Made by a program: the position numbers and the translations under genes. A stretch of DNA of 64,000 nt from Sphingomonas sp. HF-S4 (lineage in GTDB: Bacteria; Pseudomonadota; Alphaproteobacteria; Sphingomonadales; Sphingomonadaceae): positions 62,001 to 126,000 of the forward strand of contig NZ_JAWJEJ010000001.1 in assembly GCF_032911445.1 (NCBI RefSeq), given 5' to 3'. Within the stretch, counting starts at the first letter, position 1; every line of letters starts with the position of its first letter. The notes below the pieces were generated by a model. The model saw only the letters and a program-made list of their open reading frames with translations, did not search any database and was not told the origin of the DNA. Shown in pieces: positions 1 to 5,803 of this stretch.

Positions 1-99
1 AACGGCCCGCTCAACTATATCTACTCCTGTACGGCTCGTGTCCCCCCTTTCACGCGCCGTGCGACACGCCCTCGGGCGTGTCTCCTCCCTGAACCTTGG

Positions 100-132
100 C
101 CACCTCGTGCTTCGTGCACGGGGTGGTTTTTT
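100..132 (+). terminator. Rho-independent terminator of an upstream plus-strand gene
   Basis: An 11-bp stem (100-110 with 116-126, one T-G wobble) and a 5-nt loop are followed by six T residues at 127-132 on the plus strand. It would end a plus-strand transcript that starts outside the window. It also lies just beyond the stop of the minus-strand amidohydrolase gene. Nothing identifiable is encoded in the first 100 bases. Confidence 0.7.
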
Positions 133-138
133 ATGTGC

Positions 139-984
139 TCATTCGGCGGCGAGCGCGGTCGGCAGCGCCTCGTCGGTGACGGCATCGATGATCGCGCGCA
201 GCAGCCGGCCGATTGCAGGAAGGCCGGGGCCGGGGCCGTCGAGCGCCGCGTCGAGATAGAGGCCGCGATCGAATTCGAGCTGGATGGCGTGAATGCCGCG
301 CGCGGGATCGGTGTGGCGTTCGAGGATGTGCCCGCCCGAATAGGGAGCATTGGCGGCGGTGGCGATGCCGTGGGCGCGCGCGACGCCTTCGATCCGGCTG
401 GTGAATCGCGCTGCGGCCGACTTGCCGAACCGATCGCCGAGCACGAGCCTGGGCGCGGTTTCGGGCGCGCCGAGCGGCGGCATCGAATGGACGTCGATCA
501 GCACCGCGATCCCGAAGCGTGCGCGCGCCGATTCGAGCGCGGCGGCCAGTGCGGCGTGATAGGGACGGTGATCGGTCTCGATCCGCATCTGGACATCGTC
601 GACCGAGAGCCGGTGCCGCCAGATATCACCCGAAGTGCCGACCCGGCGCGGGACGAGACCGAGGCCACTGCGCAGCTTGGCCGAGAGCGGCCGGCCCGAC
701 GTGGCGGCGCCATCGTCGAGCCGGGGGTCGCGCTCGTCCTCGGCGCGGTTGAGGTCGATCCAGGCCCGGGCGCGTCCGGCGACGAACATCGTCTCGGCAC
801 CGCGCGCCTCTAGCGCGAGCGCGTCGGCATAGCGATCCTCGAGTCCCTTGAGCGCCGCGAGCGGCACGCGGATCGCCGAACGCAGCGCCAGCGGATAGTC
901 GCGGCCGGCATGCGGGACCGACATTATCACCGGCGTGACCGGTTCGAGCGGACCGTGCCGCACGAAGGAGGGCGTTGACGTCAC
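139..984 (-). CDS. N-formylglutamate amidohydrolase family protein
   Basis: This 281-residue protein belongs to the N-formylglutamate amidohydrolase (HutG/FGase, DUF2817-like) family, which hydrolyses N-formylglutamate to formate and glutamate, often as the last step of histidine breakdown. The sequence shows the family signatures MSVPHAGRDYP near the N-terminus, WIDLNRAEDERD, then LIDVHSMPP and a C-terminal IQLEFDRGLYLD segment with the expected metal-binding His, Asp and Glu residues. I chose a GTG start at 984 because the homologous N-terminus (SFVxHGPxEPxTPVI) begins about there. A TTG at 1020 would add 12 residues. It is divergent from cpdR. No other hut genes are nearby, so a role in histidine use is not supported by context and the true substrate is uncertain. 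Confidence 0.85.
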   Translation of the reverse strand: MTSTPSFVRHGPLEPVTPVIMSVPHAGRDYPLALRSAIRVPLAALKGLEDRYADALALEARGAETMFVAGRARAWIDLNRAEDERDPRLDDGAATSGRPLSAKLRSGLGLVPRRVGTSGDIWRHRLSVDDVQMRIETDHRPYHAALAAALESARARFGIAVLIDVHSMPPLGAPETAPRLVLGDRFGKSAAARFTSRIEGVARAHGIATAANAPYSGGHILERHTDPARGIHAIQLEFDRGLYLDAALDGPGPGLPAIGRLLRAIIDAVTDEALPTALAAE

Positions 985-1097
985 TTGTCCCTGACTAGGC
1001 ACGCCGCGCCGTATCAGCAATCTCCCGTAGGCAAACCTACTGGAAATTTTTAAGCGCTTTGCGCATAGGATGGGGCCTTAGATTGGTTGGGGTAGTG

Positions 1098-1472
1098 ATG
1101 ATCCGGATTCTGCTGGCCGAGGATGACCGCGTGATGCGGGAATACCTCACCCGTGCGCTGGAGCGCTCGGGCTATGCGGTCAGTGCGGTCGATCGGGGCA
1201 CCGAGGCGATCCCGCTGCTCGAGGCCGAGCGATTCGACCTGCTGCTCACCGACATCGTCATGCCCGAGATGGACGGGATCGAGCTTGCCCAGCGTGCCAG
1301 CGAGATGGCGCCCGAGATGCGGGTGATGTTCATCACCGGATTCGCGGCGGTGACGCTCAAGGCCGGCAAGCAGGTGCCGCAGGCCCGCGTGCTCTCCAAG
1401 CCGTTCCATCTGCGCGACCTGGTTTTGGAGGTCGATCGCATGTTCCAGTCGGAGAATGCGGGGTTCAACTGA
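1098..1472 (+). CDS. cpdR: CpdR-type single-domain response regulator
   Basis: This is a 124-residue stand-alone receiver domain. The acidic pair ED at residues 8-9 (followed by D10), the phospho-acceptor D52 in LLLTDIVMP, the T/S switch region FITGFAA and the conserved K of LSKPFHLRDLV are all present. The LSKPFHLRDLV signature and overall length match CpdR. In Caulobacter CpdR is a cell-cycle regulator that, when unphosphorylated, primes the ClpXP protease for substrates such as PdeA. The start at 1098 gives the canonical MIRILLAEDD; the open frame begins 13 codons earlier without support. The gene is divergent from the amidohydrolase gene and is followed by tRNA-Val. Function is inferred from family similarity. 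Confidence 0.88.
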   Translation: MIRILLAEDDRVMREYLTRALERSGYAVSAVDRGTEAIPLLEAERFDLLLTDIVMPEMDGIELAQRASEMAPEMRVMFITGFAAVTLKAGKQVPQARVLSKPFHLRDLVLEVDRMFQSENAGFN

Positions 1473-1490
1473 TTTAATGTTCGGGGGCGC

Positions 1491-1519
1491 TTGCGCGGGC
1501 GAAAAAGCCCCGCTAAAGC
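1491..1519 (+). promoter_or_regulatory. Putative promoter of tRNA-Val
   Basis: TTGCGC (1491-1496) is separated by 17 nt from TAAAGC (1514-1519), and the mature tRNA begins at 1533. The spacing suits a housekeeping sigma factor promoter. It is assigned by pattern only. Confidence 0.45.
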
Positions 1520-1532
1520 CCGCCCTCCTTGG

Positions 1533-1607
1533 GGGCGTGTAGCTCAGTGGTAGAGCACTGTGTTGACATCGCAGGGGTCGCAAGTTCAATCCTTGCCACG
1601 CCCACCA
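1533..1607 (+). tRNA. tRNA-Val (anticodon GAC)
   Basis: The 75-nt cloverleaf includes an encoded CCA end. The acceptor stem GGGCGTG (1533-1539) pairs with CACGCCC (1597-1603), followed by ACCA. The D arm is TAGCTCAGTGGTAGAGC. The anticodon stem CTGTG/CGCAG encloses loop TTGACAT with anticodon GAC at 1565-1567. The T arm carries TTCAATCC. The discriminator and CCA are at 1604-1607. Confidence 0.96.
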
Positions 1608-1614
1608 TCAAAGG

Positions 1615-1653
1615 AAGCCCGCGTTGAGCCCCACCGGCTCCGCGGGCTTTTTT
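1615..1653 (+). terminator. Intrinsic terminator after tRNA-Val
   Basis: AAGCCCGCG (1615-1623) pairs with CGCGGGCTT (1641-1649), with a further inner GAGCC/GGCTC pairing, and a run of T residues ends at 1653. It lies eight bases after the tRNA CCA end. Confidence 0.75.
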
Positions 1654-1668
1654 GTGCCTGGAGAATCG

Positions 1669-1809
1669 ATGACCGAAGCCGATGCCGCCTTGCTGCGCTT
1701 CATCGAGATGCTGGCGGATCGCGACTATCGTTTCGTCACGCCAACGCCGGCGACGCAGGCCCGGGTGGTCGCGCGTCGCAGTGCGGCGGAGGTCTTCACA
1801 AGGCGGTAG
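1669..1809 (+). pseudogene. Truncated N-terminus of a SAM-dependent methyltransferase-like gene
   Basis: The reading frame from ATG 1669 encodes only 46 residues (MTEADAALLRFIEMLADRDY, then RFVTPTPATQARVVARR) before a TAG. The motif RDYRFVTPTPATxARVxAR resembles the start of sphingomonad class I SAM-dependent methyltransferases that continue for several hundred residues. That is my recollection of the family, not a database result. Nothing downstream continues the domain. The last 14 nt overlap the end of a convergent minus-strand gene, so I read it as the remnant of a gene cut by a rearrangement next to tRNA-Val. It could instead be a genuine short protein. Confidence 0.5.
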
Positions 1810-1960
1810 GCGCCGCGGGCTCGTCGCGCTGGCCGGCGGCGATGCGATCGGCATAGCCGCGCGCCATGCGCTGGTGGGCGATTCGCGCCGGGGCCGAGTC
1901 TGCGGCGGCGGCGCGGGCCACGGCATCGGCGTGGCGGCGGTTCAGATATTCGAGGTCCAT
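1796..1960 (-). CDS. Small helical hypothetical protein, 54 aa
   Basis: An ATG at 1960 preceded by GGAG at suitable spacing opens a 54-residue frame that ends at 1796. It starts MDLEYLNRRHADAVARAAAA and is rich in Ala and Arg, so it is probably all alpha-helical and soluble. The pattern of an early Tyr, Ala-rich helix, ADSA and a later H-x-R-M-A-x-G-Y-A-D-R segment resembles the neighbouring 70-residue protein at 2090-2302, and the two may be distant paralogues. The function is unknown. The last codons overlap the 3' end of the convergent truncated frame at 1669-1809. Confidence 0.55.
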   Translation of the reverse strand: MDLEYLNRRHADAVARAAAADSAPARIAHQRMARGYADRIAAGQRDEPAAPTAL

Positions 1961-2089
1961 GGCAAGCTCCAGGGTGTCCTGTAAGCGGGAGCGCGGTCCT
2001 GTCTCTCAGTCACCGGCGCTTACGAACAGCATGCCGGTGATGAGTCGAGGACTAGCACGAAGCGCTCGCTTTGCCGAGTCCGGCGGTGC

Positions 2090-2302
2090 CTATTGGTGGA
2101 CGGCGACCAAAGCGGCGCGGGCCTGGGCGGCATCCTCGCGCTGGGCGCGGCCGCGCTCGGTGCGCTCCTGGCGCTCGGCCATCTGGCCCCAGGCGAACGC
2201 GGCGCGGAGATGGCGATCGCGGACATTGGCCAGCGTCGCGCTGTCAGCCTCGGCCTGCGCCTTCTCGGCCTGGACGCGGTAGGTGTTGACGAGATCGGTC
2301 AT
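2090..2302 (-). CDS. Small helical hypothetical protein, 70 aa
   Basis: This 70-residue protein (starting MTDLVNTYRVQAEKAQAEAD) has a well-placed GGAG ribosome-binding site six bases before the ATG at 2302. It is Ala-, Gln-, Arg- and Glu-rich with no hydrophobic segment, and is predicted to be a cytoplasmic helical protein. It lies downstream of the cold-shock gene on the same strand, 73 nt after it, but an intervening hairpin at 2346-2373 may separate them. The resemblance to the 54-residue product at 1796-1960 suggests a small paralogous family. No function can be assigned. Confidence 0.6.
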   Translation of the reverse strand: MTDLVNTYRVQAEKAQAEADSATLANVRDRHLRAAFAWGQMAERQERTERGRAQREDAAQARAALVAVHQ

Positions 2303-2345
2303 GAAAGCTCCGGGCGCGAGGACAGGGAGGCGCGCAGCCCCCCGC

Positions 2346-2373
2346 TCTACAACAAGCGGGGAGCCGCGACGTT
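2346..2373 (-). terminator. Hairpin downstream of the cold-shock gene
   Basis: Just beyond the csp stop codon on the minus strand, GCTCCCCGCT and AGCGGGGGGC can form a 10-bp stem with one wobble and a short loop. There is no clear T run, so termination is only a possibility. Confidence 0.35.
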
Positions 2374-2375
2374 CC

Positions 2376-2588
2376 TTAGCCTTCGGCCTGGAGGTTGACC
2401 GCGGCCATCTTGCCCTTCTTGTCGGGCTCGAGATCGTAGGTCACGCGCTGGTTCTGCTCGAGCGTGCGCAGGCCGGCGCGCTCGACGGCGGTGATGTGGA
2501 CGAACGCGTCCGGGCCGCCATTGTCGCTGGCGATGAAGCCATAGCCCTTGTCGGCGTTGAAGAATTTGACGGTGCCCTGCTGGGTCAT
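2376..2588 (-). CDS. Cold-shock protein, CspA family
   Basis: The 70-residue product is a single cold-shock domain. It has the RNP1 motif KGYGFIA (about residues 14-20), RNP2 DAFVHI (about 27-32) and the GTVKFFNADKG start typical of CspA proteins, which bind single-stranded RNA and DNA and act as RNA chaperones or antiterminators. The start at 2588 has AGAAGGAAAA six to ten bases upstream. The open frame extends further upstream without support. A promoter-like pair at 2714-2742 would give a leader of more than 100 nt, as expected for cold-shock mRNAs that are regulated by leader folding. Confidence 0.93.
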   Translation of the reverse strand: MTQQGTVKFFNADKGYGFIASDNGGPDAFVHITAVERAGLRTLEQNQRVTYDLEPDKKGKMAAVNLQAEG

Positions 2589-2960
2589 GGAAATTTTCCT
2601 TCTGTGATCGGCGCGCCCCGTGCGGACGGACCTCGTGCTGCGGAGGCTAGGAGAAGGAAAAAAGGAGCCGCAAAGCGTCCAAGTGACCGTCTGATTGCGA
2701 CTGTAGCAGCGCCTATATGCGCGCTTTGAACCGAAATTACAAATCCGCGTCACAGTGCGAGAGAATTCGTCGATTTTCTGACACTAGACTTCACGCGTGC
2801 CGCACAGCGCGGATCGACAATTTCGGGACGAAAAATATTTCTTGCAGATTTCTGAACTCGAGCCCGGACTAGATCAGGGCAAATCCTACATTGCAAGTGC
2901 CGGGGCCCGCAGCCCCGGTGCAGGGCACGGCAAACATGCCGCGCCCTGGGATGGGCTTGC
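2589..2960. other. Intergenic region with csp leader and convergent hairpins
   Basis: These 372 bases carry no credible gene. The right-hand part contains the csp leader and its putative promoter. The left part contains two hairpins downstream of the 50-residue gene at 2961: CCGGGGC/GCCCCGG (2900-2906 with 2912-2918), and a longer one pairing 2921-2926 with 2943-2948 around an inner GGCA/TGCC stem. Confidence 0.5.
2714..2742 (-). promoter_or_regulatory. Putative csp promoter
   Basis: On the minus strand TTGTAA (2742-2737) is followed after 17 nt by CATATA (2719-2714). This places transcription initiation about 118 nt before the csp start codon, consistent with a long cold-shock 5' leader. 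Confidence 0.4.
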
Positions 2961-3113
2961 TCAGCCGAGCACTTCGCGAACGGCGGCGCGGGCGACTTCG
3001 CGCGGGCACGGCTCGATCGGGAAGAGGCGGCGGTGGAGCGGGATGAAAGCGTCGAACGCCTTGCGCGCGCCGCGGGTAATCTGGGTGTCTTCGATATGCG
3101 TAAAAAAGTTCAT
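2961..3113 (-). CDS. Hypothetical protein, 50 aa
   Basis: The frame starts at ATG 3113, six bases after an AGGAAA Shine-Dalgarno-like sequence, and ends at 2961. The product begins MNFFTHIEDTQITRGARKAF and contains the segment FPIEPCPREVARAAVREVLG. It has a single Cys and mixed charge, with no signal peptide or membrane segment. The good ribosome-binding site and balanced composition suggest a real gene, but I recognise no family. Two GC-rich hairpins follow the stop codon. Confidence 0.6.
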   Translation of the reverse strand: MNFFTHIEDTQITRGARKAFDAFIPLHRRLFPIEPCPREVARAAVREVLG

Positions 3114-3523
3114 TCTGTTTCCTGTTGGGGTTTTCGAGATCGCCCTGCACGGCGGATGCCGGCCGGAGGTGGGGGATGCGCGAAGCCTTGCGGATCGCGA
3201 GCCCCCACACGGGGATAAAGGGCGAAGGGCGCCGAAGTTCCGTCCTGATTTCCGGGAGGAACAGCCGCAACGCGGCGGGCGCCTTGATCCATTATGGGAA
3301 GCCGGGCGGCGAGTTTCAAGTCGGCCGCCCCAATGAGGCGCCAGCGGAGCCCAGCAGGGAAGAGCAAAGCGGTTCGCGCAACGACGCGACGACGCGACGA
3401 GGTTGGGCAAGCCGCCTTGGCGTGGCGGCAAAGCGGCCCTTGCACATCCTGCCGCCGACGCGGCGGGCTGTGGCGCCGGAAGGGCATTGCTCGTCGCGCC
3501 GTTGCCCCGTTGCGCGAACGCGT
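3114..3523. other. Intergenic region, no supported gene
   Basis: These 410 bases separate two minus-strand genes. The open frames here have no ribosome-binding site and look like chance GC-rich frames. The only structure I see is a short tandem repeat of ACGACGCG around 3380-3402. Confidence 0.4.
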
Positions 3524-4804
3524 TCACTCCTCGAGGCTCGCGGGCGCGCCGCCGCCGTTCCCGGGATGCCCCAAGACCGCGTCCGCGATGCTCCCGGGGG
3601 ATATTCCCATATCGGCGCCGGAAGGCGCGAACGGAGGCGCAAGGCTGCGATCGGCCTGCAGGTACGCCGTGGCGGGCGCACGGCGGCGCGGGGCGTCCGA
3701 TGGGGCGGGAAGTTCGTCGGCGGGGTCGGGGGCCTCGGGCGCGGCTTCCGCCTCGGCCGCGTCGGCATCGGCATCGGCGTCAGCGGCAAAGCCGAAATAG
3801 CGATCGCGGGCGCGCGCGCCGGCGACCTGGCGGGTCGCGGTGTCGGCGCCTTCCTGGGCGTCGAGCACGGCCTGCTCGGCATCGGTGACCGTGCGCGAAT
3901 AGTTCGCGTCGCCATACTGGCCGACTTCGAAGCCCTGATAGCCCTCGGGCGGGGGGAAATTGGTCAGCCAGCACTCGCGCGTGCTGCACCACCAGACCGG
4001 CAGTTCGTCCTCGTCCGAGTCCAGCGGTTGACCAACTTGACTCGAATCGGGGGTTTCGGGGGCGAGGTCGACCAGCCCTGCGGCTTCGGCGCGGACCCAT
4101 TGCTCGGCGGTCCAGCCGGCGCGCTCGGCGGGATCGAGGTCGGCGATCTGGAGCGGCTCGGCGATGTCGGTATGCGTGCGCAGCCAGCGATCGGCGCGGG
4201 CGAGCGTGCGGATCGGGGCAAGTGCCGCGTCGCCGGCGGGCTCGACCCGCGCGCCGAGGAACATGCCCGCGCGCGCCGGGCCGGCATCGCGGCCGATCAG
4301 ATCGAGATACTGGCCGAAATCCTCCGCGACCAGCCGCGCCGCGGCGGCGATCCCCGCTCCCTTGGCGGTATCGGCCATGCGATCGAGCCGGGCGAGCATC
4401 GCCATGCCGAGCCGGTTGTCGTGGCGGTGGCGGGTGGTGACGCGGCCGTCATCGGTGGTGACGGTGTCGCGATTGCCCTTGAAGGCGCGCTCCATCAGCT
4501 CGTCGGCAAGCGTGGCGCGTGCCTTGAGCACTGCCGCCTCCCAGCCGATCGCGAAGCTCGCCCCGCGCGGCGAGCCGCGCAGCGCATAGGCCGATTGCTT
4601 GGAGAGCGCGACGATCGCGCAGGCCTGGACGACGGTGAACCCTTCGGAGAGCGCTTCGAGGAAGCGGCGCTGCTTGTCGGGCGTCCAGCCATCGTAGCGC
4701 GTGGCGCCGGGCGGCGGGGCGAAGCCGTGATAGGCGGCGGGATCGAAGCTGGCGGGATCGTAGGCGTAGGGTTCGCTGGGCAGGATCTCGGTCTGCGCGG
4801 TCAT
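3524..4804 (-). CDS. Helix-turn-helix (terminase small subunit-like) hypothetical protein
   Basis: This 426-residue protein has an N-terminal segment (about residues 40-80) of the form GWTPDKQRRFLEAL...GFTVVQACAIVALSKQSAY, which looks like the helix-turn-helix of phage terminase small subunits and related DNA-binding proteins. The central part is acidic and Trp-rich (VWWCSTRECWLTNFPPPEGY, around residue 270). A low-complexity Ala-Asp/Ala-Glu run (about residues 340-365) leads to a Pro-rich C-terminus. No partner terminase, portal or capsid genes are nearby. Proteins of this shape occur outside prophages in sphingomonads, so its role is unknown. The Ala-Asp run is encoded by hexamer repeats prone to slippage. 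Confidence 0.7.
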   Translation of the reverse strand: MTAQTEILPSEPYAYDPASFDPAAYHGFAPPPGATRYDGWTPDKQRRFLEALSEGFTVVQACAIVALSKQSAYALRGSPRGASFAIGWEAAVLKARATLADELMERAFKGNRDTVTTDDGRVTTRHRHDNRLGMAMLARLDRMADTAKGAGIAAAARLVAEDFGQYLDLIGRDAGPARAGMFLGARVEPAGDAALAPIRTLARADRWLRTHTDIAEPLQIADLDPAERAGWTAEQWVRAEAAGLVDLAPETPDSSQVGQPLDSDEDELPVWWCSTRECWLTNFPPPEGYQGFEVGQYGDANYSRTVTDAEQAVLDAQEGADTATRQVAGARARDRYFGFAADADADADAAEAEAAPEAPDPADELPAPSDAPRRRAPATAYLQADRSLAPPFAPSGADMGISPGSIADAVLGHPGNGGGAPASLEE

Positions 4805-4928
4805 GGCGGTCCTCCTGGGTTCGACTCGGAGGACTGGTCAGATATGCCGGAATGGGGGTTGTAGGACAGGGGTTTGTTTTTGGTTTGTTCCTTTTTTGAT
4901 GGGGCGTGGCGTGGCGGCAACAGCGGGG

Positions 4929-5035
4929 CGTCATCCCGGCCTGTGCCGGGATCCACCGGGAGGCTGGGCGGGACGCTGGAGGGGCCAGGTTCTCGCTGCC
5001 GGCACGGTGGACCCCGGAACAAGTCCGGGGTGACG
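4929..5035. repeat. REP-like paired palindromic element
   Basis: Two hairpins face each other. CGTCATCCCGGC-CTGT-GCCGGGAT (4929-4952) continues into a CCACCG arm, and a CGGTGGA arm leads into ACCCCGGA-ACAA-GTCCGGGGTGACG (to 5035). The CATCCCGG...CCGGGATCCACC pattern with a mirrored GGTGGACCCCGG...CCGGGGTGACG copy is a common extragenic repeat in sphingomonads, although that is from memory. The flanking sequence from 4805 to 5077 has no gene. Confidence 0.7.
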
Positions 5036-5077
5036 AAGAAGGGTTCGGGCAGAGGCGCCGAGGGCGCGGAGAAGAAG

Positions 5078-5343
5078 TCAGGGATAGCGCTGGCGGGCGT
5101 GGATCACCGCCACGATCTCGATGATCTCGGAGACGCGATAGATCAGGATATAGTTCGGATGCACAACGGCTTCGCGCGTGCCAGCGACGCGGCCGGGCCG
5201 ATAGGCATGGGGATGGGCAGGAAGCTGCGCCGCGGTGTGGCGAATGGCGTCGCCGATGCGCCGCGCGGGTTACGGGCTTCGATGAAATCGACGATCGTCT
5301 CGAGGTCGTCCAGCGCCCCGGGGTGCCAGATCAGCGGGCGCAT
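5078..5343 (-). pseudogene. ParE/RelE-family toxin gene with a frameshift
   Basis: From ATG 5343 the frame encodes MRPLIWHPGALDDLETIVDF followed by IEARNPR, the classical start of ParE toxins. It then diverges and stops at 5143. In the +1 frame the protein resumes as IGDAIRHTAAQLPAHPHAYR, then PGRVAGTREAVVHPNYILIY, ending in HARQRYP with a stop at 5078. This is a complete ParE C-terminus. One missing base near 5262-5268, in a CGCGCGG tract, accounts for the break, and restoring it would give 88 residues, normal for ParE. ParE poisons DNA gyrase. The start overlaps the antitoxin stop by one base. The frameshift is either true inactivation or an assembly error. Confidence 0.85.
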
Positions 5344-5519
5344 CAGTCCCGCTGGCGACGGTCGATGATGCCCTGCATCCGGGCCATGACTTCCTCATGC
5401 GGGATGCCGGGCGCGTTGTCCGCCAGCCGGGCTTCGACCTTTACGCGGACCCATGCGTCATGCGCCTCGGCCTCTTCGCTCGTGGCGAACTCGGACTCGA
5501 TGGGCGAGAGCTTGGTCAT
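5343..5519 (-). CDS. PaaA-like antitoxin (stability determinant)
   Basis: This 58-residue protein starts MTKLSPIESEFATSEEAEAH and contains WVRVKVEARLADNAPGIPHE. The pattern of a short N-terminus, a helix with E-E-A-E-A-x-D-x-W-x-R-x-K-V and a PGIPHEEVMA tail is that of PaaA-type antitoxins, which pair with ParE toxins. It is directly upstream of the ParE gene with a TGATG overlap, so the two are translationally coupled. Its job would be to bind and neutralise ParE and to autoregulate the operon. I chose the ATG at 5519, because the frame extends upstream but the family starts here. Confidence 0.82.
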   Translation of the reverse strand: MTKLSPIESEFATSEEAEAHDAWVRVKVEARLADNAPGIPHEEVMARMQGIIDRRQRD

Positions 5520-5539
5520 ACGGGGAATATAGCGCGAGT

Positions 5540-5760
5540 GGGGTGGCGACGGAAGGCTGGGCCGGCGGCGGGCTATATCGGCCCGAACGGCGTGGTCCGC
5601 GGCCGCCCACCGTGACCGCGACCGCGCCAAGCAGCAGGTGACGCTGCGGATCGATCCCGACGTGCTCGAGAAGGTCCGCGAAGCGCGAGGCGACGCTGCG
5701 GGCGCTGTAACGGGAGTATCATGGGTGAGGGGAAGCGGGGACGAACGCGGCGGCGCATCG
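5540..5760 (+). pseudogene. Decayed BrnA-like antitoxin fragment
   Basis: On the plus strand a frame near 5600 reads VVRGRPP and stops. The next frame reads AKQQVTLRIDPDVLEKVREA, the characteristic core of BrnA antitoxins and related ribbon-helix-helix proteins, and then drifts into unrelated sequence before a stop at about 5760. No BrnT toxin is adjacent. I interpret this as a frameshifted and truncated remnant of a brnTA-type module. The match is short, so confidence is limited. Confidence 0.4.
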
Positions 5761-5803
5761 TGAATGAGAACGGGCGCTCTTCGAACTGCAACGAAGACCC
5801 AAG

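Noticed and set aside
3125..4864. Plus-strand open frame of 579 codons
   Set aside because: Shadow of the HTH-like gene on the minus strand, extended by chance through GC-rich intergenic sequence.
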